NCBI GenBank assembly: GCA_003255025.1
Contig: QANY01009387.1
Coordinates: 1,922,001-1,986,000 of the forward strand
DNA length: 64,000 nt
DNA from: Datisca glomerata
Taxonomy: Eukaryota; Streptophyta; Magnoliopsida; Cucurbitales; Datiscaceae
Direction of reading: 5' to 3'
Part shown: positions 1 through 9,924 of the stretch, one piece after another
Layout of the letters: each line of letters starts with the position of its first letter
Position numbering within the stretch: position 1 is the stretch's first letter
Made by a program: the position numbers and the translations under genes
The notes under the pieces: generated by a model
Database searches by the model: none
Seen by the model: only the letters and a program-made list of their open reading frames with translations
Told to the model about the DNA's origin: nothing

Positions 1-86
1 AAATGAAATTTTGAACCGAATTAAAAATCACAATTATTTTATTCAGACGAACCGAACTAAACCGTAGATATATATAGAACCGACCG

Positions 87-180
87 AAAGGAGTGAATTA
101 GTATACTTAAAATACCCCAACATAAAGGAGTGAATTAGTATACTTAAAATACCCCAACATAAAGGAGTGAATTAATATAC
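87..180. repeat. 37-bp tandem repeat, about 2.5 copies
   Basis: A 37-base unit beginning AAAGGAGTGAATTAGTATAC starts at 87, 124 and 161; the third copy is partial and has one substitution. It lies about 60 bases upstream of the proposed ELMO start codon and could be in its promoter or 5' UTR. Bases 1-86 before it carry GAACCGA-type motifs that resemble the MITE at 41980-42433, so the left edge may be the end of a similar repeat. Confidence 0.85.
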
Positions 181-237
181 TACGCAACTGGCTTGCTTTC
201 ACGATTCAAATCCACTGAGATTTGTACAGTGTCTGAG

Positions 238-3200
238 ATGAGCGTCGTCAAGTCTCAGGGAAGCCTCGTGTCAATTCGCGCCGCTCTTTTCTCCCCCTTA
301 TCTTCTACCTCCCGCTGCCTTCACTCTGGTACTCTCTCTCTCTCTCTATGTCTGTCTGTTTGTCTCTCTCTCTGATAATTATCGCCTTCACTGTTCTGTA
401 GTTCATAGCTGTTTGTCGTACGATCTCAATCTTTTCTCCAAAATTACAAGCCAAAGGTGCCAACATTGTTTCTTTCCGGATAACAATGAAGATTGTTCTG
501 AATACTCTAAAATTTAAGAGTTATTTCGATCTGTCTTCAGTGGAGGAGAGACACTGATACAGAACTGTAACTCCTTCTCATTCATATCTCAGACACTATC
601 GATTAACAAAGACACTGCCCACTTTTTTCTTTTTCATTTTTCCCGTATGTTTTCTAAGATAAAAAAGATTGCGCACTAATACGGAATTGATGCGTGAAAC
701 AGATTCACAATTCTTTTTCAATCTCTAATGGAAAAAGTAAGTAGACAGACAAACTAAACAGCGATTTAATCTAATCATCAACCATCCAAATCAAAGGGGA
801 CCTACCTACTTAACTGTTAAAAATATCAACTCCAAATCCATAATACACAACAGATGAAGAATGAAACATGGATAAGGAGTAGGGACCTAAAAACATGGGT
901 GCTCACATGACACATGGACACACAATGTGTCCTCCATGTGGTCCCAGGTTGCCAGGTCAACGGGTCTTGCTCCCCATGCTTTTGCGTTTGTCGGGTCTAA
1001 TTGTAATGATACTGCACAGTATAATAAATACACAAGCAGTCAAGATTCACTTATTACTCATTATTCCCACCAGAGACCAGACCAAAGCACTCAATGCACC
1101 CACCTGACTCATTCATGTCTCTTCAAACTACTTCATGTACATATATATATGTACGAAGAAGTAAATACCTTTGTTTGGAGGTGTTAGCTTTTGTCGAATT
1201 CCAGTCACCGTTCACTCTCCCCTCTTAATAGGTCCTTAAAGGGAAAGGGAAGTGGGAAATGGATATCTCATATTTTTCTTTTGATCCTTCAAATTAAAAA
1301 AAAAAACAGCTTCGTCTTTATGTGAGTAGGAGTAAATCAGCAATGGGAATTGTTTTTCTTCAAGTTGCTGCTTTGAAATGCTTCAGTGTAGCATATAGCT
1401 CAGGTTTCTAGCTGTGCTTCATTCATGTTAAATAATTTTTTTATAAGAAGGGTTCTTATAAATAATTTGGTAGTATGCTCAAGTATAATGTTGTTTGATA
1501 AATACATGGTAGTGTGCTTGTTGAGTATTATATTGTTAGCTTAAGTAAGTAGAAGTCAGATGGTTTTGTGCAGATGATGCGACATGTGGGTCACCTGCTA
1601 GGATTGGCAAAGGCCTCACTTGTGTTTGCTTTAAGCGGAAGGGAAACTATGAGCGAATATCTATTAACCTCACACCATTACAGGCAAGTTCAATAAGATC
1701 AATTATATTTTGGACAAGGAGTAAGAAAATATAATTGTAAAACGCTTATTTTTAGTTTTTAATTCTTCATATTGTTTGGCTGATAGCTCTGTTATGCGGT
1801 GCTTCAGTGGTAACACTTTTAAGTTCTTAATTTGACAGAAAATTACAAAATGTCTTGCTCAATTCATTCAAACTCTTTACATTTATGAAACGATAGGCTC
1901 AAATTTCAAAACCAGAGCGTGTCGTGTTGTAGCACTCAAGCTTGTTAAAATGCCGTTGGCTTGGCATTCTTAATATGATTCTTTTTGCTAATCTCTTAGG
2001 AATAATCTATATTTTCATAATCTTTACAGGAAGAAAGACTGAAAAGATTGAAGTGCAGAATGAAGGTTTACTTTGATGCTTCCAGGCCTGATCACCAGGT
2101 TTACTTATATACTATGAGAGATGAAAATAAATCTATTTTCGAAGACTTGTTCAACCTGCCACAGAGTTAGACAGTCAATGAGGAATAGTAACTAAATTAG
2201 TATCATTGATCCTTACCATAACAAAAAATGAAACAAGCGGTTTATTGAGTGTTCGATTAGATGTGAAAATAATTCTGTTGGTTTCCGTAGTAATTGAAGT
2301 GTGTTCTCCTTCTTTTGAGTGAATTTCTTCTCGTTAGCCTACGCTACTCATTGAGAAATTTTGACGACAGGAAGCTTTGCGAGCTTTATGGTTCTCTGCA
2401 TATCCTGGACAGGAGCTCCATGGCTTGATATCTGATCAATGGAAAGAAATGGGATGGCAAGGAAGAGATCCATCAACTGATTTCAGGTTTGTTCTTCACT
2501 GTTCTGCTACAATTTCTTTATTTTTATCACCTGCTTATTTTCTGCTTATTCCGTTGCTCTATGCCATTAAACATGAACAGAGGAGCTGGATTTATTTCTT
2601 TGGAGAATTTGCTGTTCTTTGCCAAGACATTTTCTGTAAGAACTAAAAACCTGATACAATTTCTTTCCAAATCTATGTTTCAAAACATTATGTACTTGTC
2701 CTTACGAAATTATGCCAACAGTTTCAGCCTAGCTTCCGCCCGCCATAATGTTCAACTTTCTTTAGTTATGTGTTTATGTTTGTCGTTTCAGACATCATTC
2801 CAGCGTCTGTTGAACAAACAGGGAGGAAAGCGTGCTGCTTGGGAATATCCATTTGCTGTTGCTGGTGTAAATATCACATTCATGATCATGCAAATGCTTG
2901 ACCTTGATGCCTGTAAGTGCCAAACGCACCACCTTTCTTTGTTCCGCCGATGTCGTGTTCATAATTTTTTCAAGAAAAATACGAAGGGTGTGTGAAGTTT
3001 GGATTTGAATGGACTACCCGGAAATAAAGAGAACACTAAGTCAAACCAACTGATTTTGTATGTTTATCTTTGTTTTTTGGAGAGTTATACAAGATTAGCT
3101 TGTTTATTTGCAGCAAAACCCAGGACCTTTATCAGATCAGTTTTCTTACAGATGTTGTCGGGTAAGTCCCTGAAGTTACACTCTACCAGCTGGTTGTAAT

Positions 3201-3676
3201 TTGTACATGATCACATCACTAGCCTGTATTAGAAAAAAAAAATTTCATCTTCGCTGAAATAAGAAATCTATTGCCTGCTAATTCATAAATCTTATTTCAG
3301 AAAATGAGTGGACGTTTGACTTACTCTATTGCGTCGCTTTCGTCGTTATGGATAAGCAATGGCTCGGGAGCAATGCTACATACATGGAGTTCAATGTAAG
3401 TAACCATGCTGAATTTTACAGTTTATATGCTTGCTGAAGATCAGCTCAGCTTTAAGCATCTGATCCCTTAAAATCTATGACTAGGAGATTCTTATATATT
3501 TAAGGACATGTTTTTCTTTTTAAATTGTTCACTTTGCTCGATAAATGAGGTTCTGTCTTAACTTGTACGTATGATAGGATGTGTTAAAATCAACCCGATC
3601 GCAGTTGGAAAGAGAACTTCTAATGGATGATGTATTAAGGATAGAAGATATGCCTTCTTATAGCCTACTACGCTGA
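238..3676 (+). CDS. ELMO (engulfment and cell motility) domain protein, nine exons
   Basis: Exons inferred at 238-328, 1574-1683, 2030-2098, 2371-2486, 2581-2635, 2792-2912, 3114-3161, 3301-3395 and 3578-3676. They sum to 804 nt (267 aa), the usual size for plant ELMO-domain proteins, and every junction keeps phase. The ELMO domain runs from about residue 90 (QEALRALW) to about 250 and includes ISDQWKEMGWQG, PSTDFRGAGFISLENLLFFA and WEYPFAVAGVN; the protein ends DMPSYSLLR. In animals ELMO proteins work with DOCK factors on Rac. Plants lack that partner set and the plant function is poorly known. The intron after exon 2 uses a GC donor (CAG/GCAAGT). Exon 1 is least certain: it is supported by the ATG at 238, a donor at 329 and exact phase with exon 2, and its intron opens with a TC-rich microsatellite. 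Exons 2-9 are firm. Confidence 0.88.
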
Positions 3677-4632
3677 TGATGATTGCTAACATTTAACGAA
3701 GGCAGCGGTATCAGAGTACTTCAATGGTCTGATATTTCTGGGTGACCCTAACTCAAGCTCTCTTTTGGAAGAGCAAACTGCTGACTTTAATAACTAGATA
3801 CTCGAGTGCTTCAATGGCGGATTTACCAGTTTAGTACTTTTCGTGATTCCTCGAAGGTTATGTGCATCTTTTTGTTTCTGATGGTACGAGTTCTTAAATT
3901 AATTCTTTGTAAAGTTAAAAATAGTACGGTTTTGAATAATATAAGCACGCAAATTTGAACTACAAGGGGAAGTCCAGGTGGCAATGCCAGGTTTTGTTAT
4001 GTTATTCTTGAACGACAAAACATGTTTGGAAAAGTAATTAGATTTCAGGCATCTTGCTGGAATTTGTCCCAATGAAATAAGAGAAGTCGCGGCTTTTTGC
4101 AGCAAATAATAGAAACTTGTAATTTAGAAATAAAAATCAGTTAATGAAAAGTCAACTACGCACAAGTACATTCAGATCTCACCCTTTCTCTATGGGATTG
4201 GGAAGTACATTGAGATCTCACTCCAACGGCAACCGACTGATTGTTCGATCCATCTGATCCTATTTGATCAGATTTTGACAGTCTAGATTAGACTATTTGA
4301 TCAGATCTGGACGATTTGGCTTGGCTTGAGCATTCTAATGTCAATTAACATCCAGTCTGTCGCTACAGCATTCACCAGGCACATGGCCTAGTGTATAATA
4401 ATATTTTAAAATACAGTTGACAAAGACAAACAAATCTAAATGCATAAATTGATATCATTAGGGATAAGCATCCCTAGTACGATTTGAAGTGGCATTGCAG
4501 TTGAATATTGCAACTTTGTCTATAGATAAGCCAAGAAAGGGGAGATATTCCACTTCTTGACTTTCAAGCTGATGTTCAGCTCAGCTTGCACAAAGTTAAT
4601 GAAAATGCAAAAGTAATGCATCTTAAGAAATA
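3677..4632. other. Intergenic: ELMO 3' flank and DUF642 promoter
   Basis: No gene is supported here. The first part would hold the ELMO 3' UTR. Bases 4240-4320 contain repeated TTTGATCAGAT motifs, and a diverged inverted relative lies near 8020-8120. The stretch before 4633 is the presumed promoter and 5' leader of the DUF642 gene; no clear TATA box or element could be assigned by eye. Confidence 0.5.
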
Positions 4633-6031
4633 ATGTACTTACTCTCCCTCCCCATGGCTAAGGCAATTCTTCTCTTGTCATGCTTCTTCCTGAGATTGGC
4701 GATCTTAGCTGCAGGTAACTAAATTTTGACTTCAATAAACCCATTCTTGTTTCTTTACTGACTTGAGTTTAATATGCTTTATTAGATTTACTCCAGAATC
4801 CAGACTTTGAATCTCCTCCTACCAATTTGACTGCAAACACCACAGACCGTTTCTTACTCCGACCAGGAATTAACTCTATTCCAGGGTGGTCATTTAGTGG
4901 CACAGTTTGGTACATAAGTTCAAGTTCCAATCTCTCATTGCCCGGGAATGGCCATGGGGTGCAGCTGGGTCAAAATAGCAAGATCAACCAGACTTTCAGG
5001 CCTGATAAGAACTATTATGAATATGTTCTTACATTCACTCTTGCTCCGGGCCACAAAGACTGTGCTAACAACCTTACGGCTGTGAACATTTCATCTCCGG
5101 GAATATCCAAATTATACTTCTTTGAAGGCCGTTATGGGAAGGAAATGTGGGAGAGTCATGCCCACTACCTTTTTTCCTGGAATGACGAGGCTCTGAACCT
5201 TGAAATCCAAAGTGTGCAGATGGCAGGTGATCCAGATTCAATATGCAGACCTGTGGTGGATACATTTCTCATAAAAGGAATTGGTTCACCAATTGCCTAT
5301 GACGGTATTTTATTGATCAATTTCTCATTGTTGGGGGCTCAAGCGCCATTTTTTTAATGTAAAAATCATGCTATCTAAAGAAAATCACGTTGGACACAAA
5401 ATAAATAAAAGAGTACTACAATAAACTCAGATTGTGGAAGCTCTAATTACCTTGCATTGTAGGCAACCATCTGACAAACAGCGGATTTGAGGTGGGACCA
5501 GCATTTCTCAAGAACTCTACTGAGGGGATTTTACTAGATGATGAGCCAGATCACTTAAGCTCTGCACTACAACAGTGGTCTGTGATAGGGACAATCAAGT
5601 ACATAGACTCCAAGCACTACCATGTTCCAGAGGGGAGAGCGGCTGTTGAGCTTATCTCTGGGGGCATTCTAACCACCCCACTCCTCACAAAGGGAACCGT
5701 GTATGCCCTGGAGTTCACTCTTGGTGATGCTAAAGACTCGTGTTTCGGAAATCTCACAATATGGGCTCAAGCAGGGCAAACTATTCAGAATTTCACAATG
5801 CTAAGCAACGGTAATGGTTCAGCCAAGAAATACTCAATGACGTTTAACGCAATATCAAGTTTAACTCCAATCAGTCTACTTGGCTTCAATGAAAGCCTAA
5901 GGAGTGACGGTGTGCTTTGTGGGCCGGTAGTAGATGACGTGATTCTCCGCTATTCATCTGCTATAAGGAAAACATGGGGAATATGGGTTCTATTTTTCTC
6001 TGCTATTGCAAGCATACAGATGATTGGATAA
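4633..6031 (+). CDS. DUF642 family secreted cell-wall protein, three exons
   Basis: Exons 4633-4714, 4786-5304 and 5463-6031 join in phase to give 389 aa; a second in-frame ATG at 4654 would give 382 aa. Residues 1-27 form a hydrophobic signal peptide ending LRLAILAA. Two tandem DUF642 (galactose-binding-like) domains follow. The first has NPDFESPP, IPGWSFSGTVWYI and SICRPVVDTFLI. The second, in exon 3, has NSGFEVGP, the IKYID/HYHVPEGRAAVEL block and VLCGPVVDDVIL. The paired Cys residues typical of the family are present. DUF642 proteins sit in plant cell walls, and some have been reported to influence pectin methylesterase activity. The C-terminal tail ends in a hydrophobic run (WGIWVLFFSAIASIQMIG), which suggests a GPI-anchored member. 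AATAAA occurs about 15-20 bases after the stop. N-glycosylation sites (NXS/T) are frequent. Confidence 0.93.
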
Positions 6032-6553
6032 TTCTGCATACTATGAAATAAAGGAGCAAGTAGTACTTGGAATTTTCTTTTTGAATAACGTAATATGTAA
6101 CCAAAACGAAGCTTCGACTTTCTAATCCAAATTTGTCTCACAATTTTGAATTCTCGAAGTTCTCACTGAATGGAGAGTGGTAATGATAAAAATGAAGCAG
6201 ACTCCAACTCTTTGGTTGCCTGTTACTCTATGCTCACGAATCATACAAGGAAAAGAGTGAATTAAGCATATAAGAGAGCGATTTTCAAAAGATGTGATAC
6301 AAATAAAGAGAACAAACCCTACTTACCGACGCTCGTAAAGATTATGATTCAATTCACCTCAAAACGCCAAGACTATTTGAGTAATCTTTTCGATTATTTG
6401 CTTGATCTCAAATAAAGAGGCAGAAAGTAAACTAACAATTTGTTGCTTGCTTACGAGAATGAAAAAGAAAATATACTGGAAAGGAAGCCATTGACGCAGC
6501 AAGGGATGAAAGCTGAGGAGGATATGCATGATAAATATTGGGGCAAAAAGGTC
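6032..6553. other. Intergenic, between convergent DUF642 and U6
   Basis: About 520 bases with no gene. It contains the DUF642 3' UTR and the downstream flank of the U6 gene, which is transcribed toward it. Confidence 0.5.
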
Positions 6554-6560
6554 AAAAAAA
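6554..6560 (-). terminator. Pol III oligo-T terminator of U6
   Basis: Seven consecutive T on the minus strand directly follow the AAA at the U6 3' end. This is the standard RNA polymerase III stop signal and also provides the U-tail bound by LSm2-8. Confidence 0.9.
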
Positions 6561-6606
6561 TTTGGACCATTTCTCGATTTGTGCGTGTCATCCTTGCGCA
6601 GGGGCC

Positions 6607-6638
<32 letters not shown>

Positions 6639-6658
6639 TCAGATGTCCCCGAGGGGAC
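6557..6658 (-). ncRNA. U6: U6 spliceosomal snRNA, complete
   Basis: The minus strand reads as a full 102-nt plant U6 RNA. It has the 5' stem-loop (GTCCCCTCGGGGAC), the central GATACAGAGAAGATTAGCAT block with the invariant ACAGAGA box, then the GCATGGCCCCTGCGCAAGGA region with the AGC triad upstream, and it ends AAATGGTCCAAA before an oligo-T run. It appears to differ from the Arabidopsis sequence, as I recall it, at only two places: the loop of the 5' hairpin and one base just after it. U6 is the catalytic snRNA of the spliceosome, pairing with U4, U2 and the 5' splice site. A correctly spaced USE and TATA box upstream and a terminator downstream argue for an active gene and not one of the common U6 pseudogenes. 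Confidence 0.97.
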
Positions 6659-6680
6659 GCTGCTTAACTACGACGCAATT

Positions 6681-6690
6681 CTTTATAAAG
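6681..6690 (-). promoter_or_regulatory. TATA box of U6 promoter
   Basis: CTTTATAAAG on the minus strand lies about 23-32 bases upstream of the U6 start at 6658, the position of the TATA box in plant U6 promoters. Confidence 0.9.
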
Positions 6691-6713
6691 CCGCTTCGTT
6701 AGTCGTAACTAGG

Positions 6714-6724
6714 CGATGTGGGTT
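6714..6724 (-). promoter_or_regulatory. Upstream sequence element (USE) of U6 promoter
   Basis: AACCCACATCG on the minus strand matches the plant snRNA USE consensus RTCCCACATCG at nearly every base. The gap to the TATA box is about 23 bases. In plants that short spacing specifies RNA polymerase III; Pol II snRNA genes have about ten bases more. Confidence 0.9.
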
Positions 6725-8201
6725 TTGTTAGCTACGAACTTAACTACGTTTTCTTCTTGCAACTAAACTGAACTAAAACAACAGATTATTTAAAATTGGA
6801 TGTTAGTGATGGGACATATCACATTATTCAGGCTTCTTATTTTGTTTGAACTAGGGGTTGTGTTGTGGGACCTACATTTCAACTTCAAAATGATTCTCTC
6901 ATCCACACTCATTATGGTATGTGTTAGACTAGACATTATGTACATTGGGAGGGGCTGATTATATAAAGCTGATAAAAATCAATTGAATAGTTCACACTGT
7001 ACGGCGCCAAACGACTGCCACATGAAATATTCTTTGAGTAAAATTAAATAATTTTATAATATTATGAAATAACAATGAATCATGATAAAATTTGAGATCT
7101 TTTATATGAATTTTTTTAAAATAAATTAATATTTTTTATTGAAAATCTATAAATAAAACATATTGTAGTAATTATGATATGAGGAACATGAAAAATTCAT
7201 ATAAATAAATTTAAAAAAAGACATTATATATTAACTATCTCTTAATATGTTAGTTATTTTTTAAGAATATGACAAATTGATAGAATAAAATTATTTTTTA
7301 TACAATTCAGATAGCAATGTATATAATATAATTTAAATATCATATACAAGTTAATATATTGAAATATAACAAAAAAATTTAAATAATTAATATTAATGTA
7401 AAATCATATGTTTATTTTAAATTAATTTAACACGTACGAAACAAGTATTTTTCTACTAGTTAATTAAGTGTGTCAGTTGTTCATATGTTAAATTAACTTA
7501 TAATTATTCTAATAGTATGCCTTTACAATTTAGTGCCTTATATAATCATTTTAGTAGGAAAAAGAACGGGGCACGTAATTACTGTTCTAAAATAATCAAG
7601 GTGCTTCGTAAACTTTCATTATTATAAACTTTCAGTGTTCTCTATAGTGAAAATGCGAAACATGCCTCATAATTTCCTAATCTAAAGCTTCATTAAGAGG
7701 GTATTTAACAAGAAAGAGACTGCTCACTTGTGCACTATGGAAAAGGTAATGAAAAGCAAAAGCTATTTATCCATTGAATATTATACCATAACCGTACTAA
7801 TTGCTAAATTATGTGAGAATGATGTCTAATCAATAAGAGTTATTCTCCTCTCAAAAACGTATGCACATATGTAAAGAAAAATACCATCACCCCGTTCGAC
7901 ATACAACTTCAACTAAATTAGAAAAAAACTATATTTTACCCTCTTAAACTAGGATTGAGTTTCTCTGCAAAAGCATTATAGTAGAGGAGAAATTTAATCT
8001 GAGTTGTTTAAAGAGATCTAGACGACTGAGTTCACATGTTAAAAAGAAAAAAATATTATTACTTTTTCTCAAATAATTTTTCACGCGATCATGATTGTCT
8101 AGATCTGATCGAATAGTTCCTAATTATTGAATTACCCCATCTGTCGTTGACAAACAATGACAGAGAAATCCAATTCCTTAAACTTTCAGGTTATAATCAT
8201 T
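6725..8201. other. AT-rich intergenic DNA
   Basis: No coding region or RNA gene recognised. The stretch 7020-7450 is very AT-rich. Bases 7980-8120 contain a diverged inverted relative of 4240-4320. Otherwise I see nothing. Confidence 0.5.
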
Positions 8202-8210
8202 TAAATCTTT

Positions 8211-9577
8211 GAATAAAATATAGTTTTACTCTTGTAATTTGGAGTAGTTTTCATTTTCAACCATACACTTTAAAAAATAATAGATAAGACTTTATAGTTA
8301 CATTATTGTTCCACATTTACCCTTCCATAGATATTCCTTGTCATAAACAACGGACCGTCACAGAAGTCTTACTTAACAATACGTGACAAATTGCACGACA
8401 CAACATCACTCTAATTTATTACCCTAAGTGAGACGTCAGTGACTAACCCAACCCCTCCTTCATCGTCTTAGCGCTTCATTTAAAGGGTAGGTCTTCTCAA
8501 GTTGAAAATGCCACCATGATTATTAGACAACACATATGCTGAAAATTACTTAATTTGTAGGCTTTTGATATACGTATTTTCTTTTTTCTCATTTATACGT
8601 AGGTAGAGATAATCGATGAGAGTTATGTTTTTCATTCTCTCATCTACTCTATTGTTGTAAAATTTGAACGGGACTTTGAGAAATGAATTTAAAACACGAA
8701 GGGAAGTGGCACAAAGAAGAAAAACTGTAGACCCAGTTCGAAAACCAAGTGTGTGATCTAATCAAAATAAATAGTCAGAAATAAATGAATGACTTTGGAT
8801 TTAGTTTTGTGATTTTATCTGCAAATTGTTAATTCTCTGTTGGGTATGTTTATGTTCTAGCGAATTAATAAATAACTCAAATATAGAAGCCAAAATTTGA
8901 AAATACGGAGGGAACTGTTGCAGAAGAGAGAGAAATTAGAAAAAGAAAATGGGCTTAGAGATTCACATGGTGAGGGAACAGAATGGAGCTTGTCAAAGCC
9001 TCGCCTCTTCTTAATTTCGTCATTCCGGTTTTGGCCAAGAACGGAAGGAACACTGGGGAAATGAAAAGAAATAAGAAGGAAGAAGAACCCATTCTAGATT
9101 TTAGGACTGATTCTACACCTTATCAAGCACATGCCTGTGAGATGGAAGACCAAAGTGAGAAGGGAGACAAGCCCCTGCCTGCAGGAAGGAAGATGAACAC
9201 GAAGAAGGTAAGTTGAAAGTAAAATTGATCTTGTTTTGGTAGAACCCTAGAAGATGAGGCAAAGGTTCAATGGCATGAAAAGAATTAAGGGGTTCTGCAA
9301 CAATGGTGGTGCGGACTGAAAGGGAAAAATGAAGAAGAAGGAAAACCCTAATCACGCAAAAGGGGTTATGTAACAATGGTGGTCACGGAGTGGGGGGGAT
9401 TTCTTACGTGGTCATTAGACTTATACGATGGTACGTTAGTTCATGTCAACAGAATATCAATAAAAAGATAAACATCCAATAATAATATAACTGTAGAATT
9501 TTATCTATTTTTTTTTAAATGAAAGATTGAAAATGAAAATTAATCTAAATTACAAGGGATCAAACTATATTTTACCC
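8211..9577. mobile_element. Mutator-like TIR element (possible Pack-MULE), 1.37 kb
   Basis: The first roughly 110 bases (from GAATAAAATATAG) are an inverted copy of the last roughly 110 bases, which read GGGTAAAATATAG on the minus strand. The element is flanked by 9-base direct repeats, TAAATCTTT at 8202-8210 and AATATCTTT at 9578-9586, identical at 7 of 9 bases. Long TIRs with a 9-base duplication are typical of Mutator-like elements. No transposase is visible. The interior contains a short ORF and looks like foreign, possibly captured, sequence. Confidence 0.7.
8983..9216 (+). pseudogene. Unidentified ORF inside the Mutator-like element
   Basis: A 77-codon ORF starting MELVKASPLLNF, polar and Lys/Glu-rich in the second half, with no family I recognise. 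A good splice donor (AAG/GTAAGT) lies at its 3' end, so it may be a captured host exon and not a complete gene. Just downstream, the phrase AACAATGGTGGT occurs twice (about 9298 and 9372), suggesting an internal duplication. Confidence 0.3.
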
Positions 9578-9758
9578 AATATCTTTTGACCTTTTCTTCA
9601 TAATAATTATGCGTTAATGTTTCAAAATGTTGTAATTTCAACCTTCCGATGATCTAGTTAGTTAAAATTTTTGGGAGTAGCACACATGAGTCTTGCGGGT
9701 TTTACTTTTTCCTAAAAAATTTAAATAGTGTTCTCACACCGCACTAGCATAATGTTAC

Positions 9759-9907
9759 ACTTAAAAACTAAAAAAGTTATTCTAAATAGATTAATGAAAG
9801 AGAGAGTACATGAGGCATTTATACACATAAATAAGAAAGTAAAAAAAATACTAAAATACCTTTAAATACTAAAGAAGTAAAGTGAAGACAAACAATATTG
9901 TTCAACA
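9759..9907 (-). repeat. 3' LTR of the short-LTR copia element
   Basis: On the minus strand it begins TGTTGAACAATATTG directly after the polypurine tract (complement of 9908-9920). It is about 80-85% identical by eye to 14530-14677. Confidence 0.9.
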
Positions 9908-9924
9908 CTTACCCTCAAGCTGGC

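Noticed and set aside
895..1187. Two overlapping plus-strand ORFs in the ELMO first intron
   Set aside because: No family, no splice logic, and they lie between exons of a better supported gene.
5074..5265. Minus-strand ORF within DUF642
   Set aside because: Shadow of the conserved DUF642 coding strand, with no family resemblance.
6528..6731. Plus-strand 67-codon ORF
   Set aside because: It lies on the complement of the U6 snRNA gene and its promoter; the conserved sequence is RNA, not protein.
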